This document shows positions 58,848-64,000 of a stretch of 64,000 nucleotides of DNA, piece by piece. Each line of letters starts with the position of its first letter. Position 1 is the stretch's first letter. Source of the stretch: JAKACA01 sp963735115 (GTDB taxonomy: Bacteria; Actinomycetota; Acidimicrobiia; Acidimicrobiales; Bog-793); assembly GCA_963735115.1 (NCBI GenBank), contig CAVTJR010000003.1:434001-498000 (forward strand), written 5' to 3'. The translations under genes and the position numbers were made by a program. The notes beneath the pieces are model-generated. The model was given only the letters and a program-made list of their open reading frames with translations, was not told the DNA's origin and made no database searches.

Positions 58848-60287
58848 ATGAGAGTTCCTAACGTCCCCCGCGGAGATCGCGGTCCGTCGCATACCAAGCA
58901 TAACAAGAGGAGGACCGCAGGCTCAGTCGGCCTCGGCAGAAGGGTAGCCATCGCAGTAGGCGCGGGCGCTTTTGTCGTTGCCTTGACCGGCGTCGGTGGA
59001 GCGACCGTTGCGTCGGCCAGCATCCCGAAGACCCCGCAGCTCAGCGGCAACCTCACGATGAACGTCTTCACGTTCACAACCCCAGTCATGCAGCCGGTTA
59101 TCGCCGCCTTCGAGAAGCTGTATCCGCACGTGCATATTCACGCCGCCAACGTCGTGAACACGCCGGACACCTACGTCCCGCTGCTGCAGACCGAAAAGCT
59201 CGCCGGCAACGAGCCCATGATTGACGAGACGTATGATGTGCTGACGCCGACTCTCGAGGTGAAGCACCTCGTCGCCAACCTTTCGCCAGATCTGGCAGCC
59301 GGCAAGCCGTATCCCCTGAGCTACTGGCTCAAGACCTTCGAGGCGTCGTACATCCCACCGCCGGGTGCGCCAGTCGGCGTGGGTCACGCGTATGCGCTCG
59401 CCAATGAAGCCGACGCCACCGTCATCATGTACAACGAGAACGAGTTCAAGGCCGCCCATGTTGCCTTCCCCAAGGACGGTTGGACTTGGAACGAGATGCT
59501 CCAGGACGCCGCTCGCCTACGGATCGGCTCCGGCGCCTCTCAAACCCAATACGGCATCTGTGAGCGTCCTGACTGGCAGGCCGAGTACAACCCGGTGCTC
59601 AAGGCATACGGTGTGACCGCCTTCACCGAGAAGCGGGCAACCTTGGATACTCACGCCGCACTGGAAGCGTGGGCGCTCATGATTGAGCCCATGCTAAACG
59701 GCGATGGTGTGCCGGAAGCCCAGCAGCAGGCCGCCAACGGCTCATCGGGCTGCGAACCTTTCTTCGAGTCGGGTGAGGCAGCGATGTCGATTGAAGTGCG
59801 TGGCAACCTGCCAGGCCTGCAGCAATCGATCGGCTCGAAGTTCAAGTACAACGTCGTGCCTATGCCCTCGATCAGGGCGAGCAACGGCAGCCAGGTCATC
59901 CCGACAGGTGGAGGAAGCCTGGGTTGGTGCCTCGCCCCGAACGCAGTCAACAACCCGATCGCCCTGGCGTTCCTGCACTACCTGTTCTCCGCCAAGGGCC
60001 AAGCCGTTGCCGAGAAGACGTTCGGGGTCGTGCCTGCGGTAGCTTCGCTGAATGGACCGAACGCCCTCTGGCGGCACCTCAAGGGTGGTCCCGCGAACAG
60101 CGAGGCGTACGTGATCGCAGCCGACACGGCGACGATCGCACCGCAGACCCCTGGCACCGTGTTCACGTTGTCGAACACCGACATCCCGAATGCGGTCACG
60201 GCTGCGACCACCGGACATCAGAGCATCTCCACAGCGTTTGGCAAACTTCAAGCAGAGATGAACGCCGCCTACAAGGCGAATAAGTAA
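58848..60287 (+). CDS. Extracellular solute-binding protein, family 1 (carbohydrate)
   Basis: A 479-residue binding protein. A long basic N-region and hydrophobic core (about 30-58) end with a signal-peptidase site near ASAS. The mature part has NVFTFTTPVMQPVIAAFEKLYPHV, WTWNEMLQDAARL, FESGEAAMSIEVRGNLPG (in parts) and a late AFLHYLFSAKGQAVAEKTFGVVP, all diagnostic of this family. There is no lipobox Cys. The ATG has a ggaaagga ribosome site. It captures the ligand of the adjacent permeases; the ligand is unknown. Confidence 0.9.
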   Translation: MRVPNVPRGDRGPSHTKHNKRRTAGSVGLGRRVAIAVGAGAFVVALTGVGGATVASASIPKTPQLSGNLTMNVFTFTTPVMQPVIAAFEKLYPHVHIHAANVVNTPDTYVPLLQTEKLAGNEPMIDETYDVLTPTLEVKHLVANLSPDLAAGKPYPLSYWLKTFEASYIPPPGAPVGVGHAYALANEADATVIMYNENEFKAAHVAFPKDGWTWNEMLQDAARLRIGSGASQTQYGICERPDWQAEYNPVLKAYGVTAFTEKRATLDTHAALEAWALMIEPMLNGDGVPEAQQQAANGSSGCEPFFESGEAAMSIEVRGNLPGLQQSIGSKFKYNVVPMPSIRASNGSQVIPTGGGSLGWCLAPNAVNNPIALAFLHYLFSAKGQAVAEKTFGVVPAVASLNGPNALWRHLKGGPANSEAYVIAADTATIAPQTPGTVFTLSNTDIPNAVTAATTGHQSISTAFGKLQAEMNAAYKANK

Positions 60288-60315
60288 CAGGTAGCGGCGT
60301 CCGCTAACTAGCTGA

Positions 60316-60357
60316 GACGAGAACGGTCGGCTCGAAGTTGAGTCGACCGTTCTCGTC
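60316..60357 (+). terminator. 18-bp stem-loop between binding protein and permease genes
   Basis: A perfect 14-bp stem (60316-60329 with 60344-60357) extends by four more pairs including one G-U and closes with a 6-nt loop. No U-run follows. It probably acts as a partial terminator or 3' stabiliser that raises binding-protein output over the permeases. Confidence 0.7.
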
Positions 60358-60421
60358 ACGTCGCGTTTGGAGGTGATCGTCTTGTGGACCAGAGAGTCGA
60401 AGTTCAAGCGAGGTGACTCGA

Positions 60422-61354
60422 ATGTCTAATCCCTCACTCGCTCAGGTCAGATCCTCACCTGTGGCCGCCGGCCGTCGCACTGCCCGTCGCGACGGTCTCG
60501 CAGCTGCGTTGATGATGGGCCCCAATCTGCTGCTGTTCACGGTCTTCATCGTCGTGCCCGTGGTTGGCGGTCTCTATCTCAGCTTCACGACCTGGGACAT
60601 CACCAACGGATGGCCTAAATGGGTGGGGCTCGCGAACTACCGCACTATGTTCGCCGACCCTCTCGTATGGCGGTCCGTCGAGACGACTCTGAAGTTCATC
60701 GTCCTCGGTGTCGTGCCGACGGTCTTCATCTCGCTGGGGCTGGCGATGTTGATCAATTTCCGCTTCCGCTTCGTAAGCGCGGTTCGGTCGCTCTACCTCA
60801 TTCCTGCTGCCATGTCATTCGCGGCGTCCGCTGTCGTCTGGCGGTACCTCTTCCTGGACGGTCCCGGCTTCGGCGTCATCGACTATGTGATCTCCCAATT
60901 CGGGGTCACGCCGCCCAACTGGCTCGCGAGCACGACCTGGTCGTTGCCGGCCCTGGACATCATCACCGTGTGGCTCAGCCTACCCACGGCGACCGTCCTG
61001 TACCTCGCCGCTCTGCAGCGCATCCCGGCTTCGGTGATCGAGGCTGCCACGCTCGACGGCGCTGGGCCGGTCCGACGGTTGCGCTACATCATCTGGCCCG
61101 GCGTGCGCTATATGACGCTGCTTGTGGCGATCGTCGCCTTGCTCGCTTTTACGAACGGCTCGTTCGACCTCGTGAATATCCTTACCAAGGGCGACCCGCT
61201 GTACGCGACGCAGACCCTGATCTACTACATCTACGAAAACGCCTTCGCGTACGGTTTGTTCGGCTACGCGGCGGCACTGTCAGTTCTCCAAATCTCGATA
61301 CTCGGCGGCATCCTTGTGATCCTCCGCCTCCTTTCGAGACTGGTTAGGCGATGA
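60422..61354 (+). CDS. Carbohydrate ABC transporter permease (MalF/UgpA type)
   Basis: A 310-residue membrane protein with six helices. NLLLFTVFIVVPVVGGLYLSF is helix 1, and the EAA loop is EAATLDGAGPVRRLRYIIWPGV. Start ATG 60422 with GAGGTGA 5 bp upstream, preferred over the GTG at 60413. Its stop overlaps the second permease ATG. Confidence 0.92.
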   Translation: MSNPSLAQVRSSPVAAGRRTARRDGLAAALMMGPNLLLFTVFIVVPVVGGLYLSFTTWDITNGWPKWVGLANYRTMFADPLVWRSVETTLKFIVLGVVPTVFISLGLAMLINFRFRFVSAVRSLYLIPAAMSFAASAVVWRYLFLDGPGFGVIDYVISQFGVTPPNWLASTTWSLPALDIITVWLSLPTATVLYLAALQRIPASVIEAATLDGAGPVRRLRYIIWPGVRYMTLLVAIVALLAFTNGSFDLVNILTKGDPLYATQTLIYYIYENAFAYGLFGYAAALSVLQISILGGILVILRLLSRLVRR

Positions 61355-62196
61355 TTCCTTTCGCGAGAACCCGACGCTCCACCCGGATCGTATTCGCCGT
61401 GGTGGTTGGGCTGCTGCTCTCGGCGCCGCTCCTCTACATGCTGGCGGGCTCGCTGATGTCCGATACCCAGCTGTCGATCCAACCGCCCCAGGTGATTCCG
61501 AGCTCGCTCCACTTCGGGAACTACGTAGACGCCTTTTCGGGCATGACCCAGGTAATCCAGCTACGCAGCTTTGTCAACTCAGTCATTTTCACCGTCGGCG
61601 CCGTCGGACTCCAGTGGATGCTTTGCGTCAGCGGCGGGCTCGTCGTCGCAAAGATGCGGTTCAGGTCGCGAAACGTGATCACGATCCTGTTGGCGATTTC
61701 GTTGTTTATTCCGATAATCACCACTCTGATCCCGACCTTCATCGTCACCTACAAGCTGCACCTGATCAACACCTATCCCGGTCTGATTCTCCCAATCGCC
61801 GCCCAGACAGGTTTCGGCACCCTGCTGTTCCGCCAATACATCAGTCAGATTCCCGAAGAGCTGTTCGACGCGGCCCGCATCGATGGAGCCAATTGGTGGA
61901 TCATCCTCCGGCGCCTCGTGATACCGCTCGCAAAGCCGGCCACAGCGGCGTATCTGGCGATTTCGGTACTGACGGCCTGGAACATGTACTTATGGCCGCT
62001 GGTGGCCGCAGAGGGAGGATCGCTGCAAGTGCTCACCCAGACGCTTGCGAGCGCCGGCACCACGGGCCAAGGGGAGATCACCCCGCAGAATGTCATCTTC
62101 GCATCCGTCGTGATCGTGACCTTGCCCATGATTCTCGTGTTCATCGCCGTACAGCCCAGTTTTGTCAGGGGCCTTACGGGTTCGGGGGTGGAGTGA
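61351..62196 (+). CDS. Carbohydrate ABC transporter permease (MalG/UgpE type)
   Basis: A 281-residue permease with six helices and the EAA loop EELFDAARIDGANWWIILRRLVIP. SAPLLYMLAGSLMSD is the first helix region. It starts on ATGA overlapping the preceding permease, so the two form one heterodimeric channel with an MsmK-type ATPase. Confidence 0.92.
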   Translation: MIPFARTRRSTRIVFAVVVGLLLSAPLLYMLAGSLMSDTQLSIQPPQVIPSSLHFGNYVDAFSGMTQVIQLRSFVNSVIFTVGAVGLQWMLCVSGGLVVAKMRFRSRNVITILLAISLFIPIITTLIPTFIVTYKLHLINTYPGLILPIAAQTGFGTLLFRQYISQIPEELFDAARIDGANWWIILRRLVIPLAKPATAAYLAISVLTAWNMYLWPLVAAEGGSLQVLTQTLASAGTTGQGEITPQNVIFASVVIVTLPMILVFIAVQPSFVRGLTGSGVE

Positions 62197-62408
62197 GTGA
62201 CATCCCGCTGTCTTTCATCGAGATCGTCGACCTCGTGCGGTTGCGCCTCTTCCAGTGCCGCAGCGCGGCGCCCTCGGCAGCCAACTCGTGAACGGTCCCC
62301 GACGGACCGCCAGCGGGATCACGGCGGACGGCTGCTTGGACTCTGTCCGCGACGGTGCGCGAGGCGATCTCGGCCACAGGCAAGGAGCGTGCAGCGAGGA
62401 GACAGACG

Positions 62409-63203
62409 TTGTCTAACGGGTTGAGCAGGGGGTTCGCCGGCTCTTCGGCGGTGGTTACCGGCGCGGGCCGGGGGATCGGGACTGCCATCGCAAAGGGACT
62501 AGCTCGCAACGGAGCGCATGTCGTACTCAACGGCCGGCATGCCGAGACGCTGGAGGCGGTACGTAATGAGATCGTCGCCGAGGGTGGCTCGGCCGACTAT
62601 TGCGTCGGGGACGTGACCGACATGGCTCACCTCGAAGAGTTGATGGCGCTGGCAGCAGGCGTGGGTCTTCTCGAGATCCTCGTGAACAACGCCGGCATCG
62701 CGGGCCCGACCGCCCCCTTGATCGACGTCACCCTGGCGGACTGGAACGAGACGATCGCTGTCAACCTGACAGGGGTCTTTCTCGCCTGCAAGGCAGCCTT
62801 GCCCTACCTGCTCCGAGCCGAGCACGCCAAGATCGTCAACATCGGCTCAGTTACGGGGAAACAGCCGTTGCCGAACCGGACGCCCTATGCGGCGGCAAAG
62901 ATGGGTGTAGTCGGCCTGACGCGGACGCTCGCGCACGAGGTAGGTCCGAGCGGAATCAGCGTGAACCTTGTATCTCCCTGGCTGGTCGAAGGTGACCGTC
63001 TCGGAGAGGTCCTGTCCTCCATGTCCAAACAGCGCGGGCTCACGCCAGACGAGCTTCGTGCCGAGATGACCGGAGGAACCGCCTTCAAGCGAACGGTCAC
63101 CGAGGCTGACGTCGTCGAGACGGTGTTGTTCCTCTGCTCGGCCGCCGCGAATAACCTCACCGGACAAGACATCAACGTCGCCGCGGGCGCGGTCATGTAC
63201 TAA
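62409..63203 (+). CDS. Short-chain dehydrogenase/reductase
   Basis: A 264-residue classical SDR: TGAGRGIG (cofactor), NNAGIAG, VNIGSVTG with catalytic Ser, and PYAAAKMG (Tyr/Lys). The C-terminus ends QDINVAAGAVMY, typical of 3-oxoacyl reductase or sugar-dehydrogenase types. I chose TTG 62409 because gaggaga lies upstream and the fold starts soon after; the frame extends to a GTG at 62355. It probably oxidises the imported sugar or sugar acid. Confidence 0.88.
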   Translation: MSNGLSRGFAGSSAVVTGAGRGIGTAIAKGLARNGAHVVLNGRHAETLEAVRNEIVAEGGSADYCVGDVTDMAHLEELMALAAGVGLLEILVNNAGIAGPTAPLIDVTLADWNETIAVNLTGVFLACKAALPYLLRAEHAKIVNIGSVTGKQPLPNRTPYAAAKMGVVGLTRTLAHEVGPSGISVNLVSPWLVEGDRLGEVLSSMSKQRGLTPDELRAEMTGGTAFKRTVTEADVVETVLFLCSAAANNLTGQDINVAAGAVMY

Positions 63204-63252
63204 TCTGCGCAAGGGCTGAAAGGTTTCAATGGACGAGCGGGGAGGCACGCCT

Positions 63253-64000
63253 GTGGACCGTCTCTCGATAGGCCTCGTCGGCTGTGGGGGTATGGGTCGG
63301 AGGCATTTGCTTGCCTACAAGGCGCTCCACGACGTCGGCGCCTATGAGTTTGAGGTGTTGGCTGTCTGTGATCCGCGCCGCTCCGTCGCCGACGAGGCCG
63401 CCGACCTGGCGGGGGAGTTCTTCGGACGACGCCCTGCCGTCTTCTTCGACCACGCCGAGCTGATCGCGAGCCAGGCGGTCCGGGCACTCGACGTGGTAAC
63501 GGATCCTTCCGCCCACCACGTCGTGGCGGTTCCTGCGCTCAGGGCCGGCCTGCACGTCATCTGCGAGAAACCGCTCGGCATCACCGTTCGTGCTTGCCGG
63601 GAGATGGTCGATGCGGCGGCTGACTCCGGGACGGTGCTCGCGACGGCCGAGAACTACCGGCGTGACGGGCCCAACCGCCTGGCCCGCGCGGTGCTCGAAC
63701 AGGGGCTGCTGGGCGAGGTGCACCTCATGATCGAGACGCACGTCGGCGGTGACGACGCCGTCGTGATCAGCCCATGGCGCCACATTCGCGAGTCAGGTTC
63801 GATCGCGCTCGACATGGGCGTGCACTACACCGATATCTTCCGGTATTACTTGGGCGAGCTCGAGAGCGTCTCCGGCTCCGCCTTCGTCGCCGAGCCGTTG
63901 CGGGTTCTCGCAGCGGGCAGTTCTTCTCCGGTCGCCGGTATAGAGGAGGTCTCGCCCGGCCTCATCCGCGCGACCGGAGAGGATTCGCTCGTGGCTCTCT
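63253..64000 (+). CDS. Gfo/Idh/MocA family oxidoreductase, 5' part
   Basis: The open frame runs off the window end. The N-terminal Rossmann motif is GLVGCGGMGRRHLLAY and the family signature is ICEKPLGITVRACREM (the Glu-Lys-Pro triad). The catalytic-side motif DMGVHYTDIFRYY follows at about residues 190-200. A GTG at 63253 with ggggagg 7 bp upstream is preferred over the ATG at 63229. It would oxidise a sugar or cyclitol with NAD(P), completing the set of sugar-converting enzymes in the locus. Confidence 0.9.
   Translation, partial: MDRLSIGLVGCGGMGRRHLLAYKALHDVGAYEFEVLAVCDPRRSVADEAADLAGEFFGRRPAVFFDHAELIASQAVRALDVVTDPSAHHVVAVPALRAGLHVICEKPLGITVRACREMVDAAADSGTVLATAENYRRDGPNRLARAVLEQGLLGEVHLMIETHVGGDDAVVISPWRHIRESGSIALDMGVHYTDIFRYYLGELESVSGSAFVAEPLRVLAAGSSSPVAGIEEVSPGLIRATGEDSLVAL

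Overview
The window is high-GC DNA with short intergenic gaps, GTG/TTG starts and many 1-4 bp start/stop overlaps. An F420-type luciferase-like oxidoreductase, a mycothiol-type isomerase-domain protein, a DGPF/ECF sigma pair and several promoters that put the start codon at the transcription start point to an actinobacterium. An acidimicrobial or related uncultured lineage is my guess; no rRNA or housekeeping marker is present to fix it.

Region 1 (1-9.9 kb) is a plus-strand operon. It holds the 3' part of a PfaA-like polyketide/fatty-acid synthase (tandem ACPs, KR, DH), a giant 1865-residue single-chain acyl-CoA carboxylase, an Sfp-type phosphopantetheinyl transferase and a GNAT enzyme. Together they look like a complex-lipid or polyketide assembly line with its own extender-unit supply and carrier activation. 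Both visible ACPs have Thr where the phosphopantetheine Ser is expected.

Region 2 (10-36 kb) is a mosaic of small accessory genes: VOC and PIN-like proteins, a uridine-kinase-like P-loop protein, esterases and hydrolases, PadR, MerR and GntR regulators with their targets, a methyltransferase, an IS3-type element (20146-21496, 28-bp inverted ends, orfB frameshifted), an amidohydrolase, a YtrA-type GntR/ABC operon, a large secreted Cys-rich protein, a DGPF/ECF42-like sigma pair, and a ClpX-type zinc finger fused to a helix-turn-helix behind a palindromic promoter.

Region 3 (36.5-43.2 kb) is a second lipid-type cluster: a carboxymuconolactone-decarboxylase-like protein, two overlapping KAS III homologues (the second keeps only the catalytic Cys), an alpha/beta hydrolase, a Baeyer-Villiger-type monooxygenase, and a convergent 4-coumarate-CoA-ligase-like enzyme.

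Region 4 (43.4-55.3 kb) contains Thr/Ser-linker lipoproteins, a TetR/MFS pair with a frameshift, an aminoglycoside-phosphotransferase-like gene flanked by remnants (a truncated carboxypeptidase-regulatory-like gene and an alcohol dehydrogenase with an internal deletion), a serine hydrolase, a degenerate tRNA-Cys and an F420-type oxidoreductase.

Region 5 (55.5-64 kb) is a carbohydrate or sugar-acid uptake and catabolism locus: an MsmK/UgpC-type ATPase, a muconolactone-isomerase-like protein and an enolase-superfamily dehydratase on one side; a solute-binding protein, two permeases, an SDR and a Gfo/Idh/MocA oxidoreductase on the other. Repeated LacI-type operator-like motifs lie in the divergent intergenic region.

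All functional calls rest on motif recognition by eye; no database search was run.
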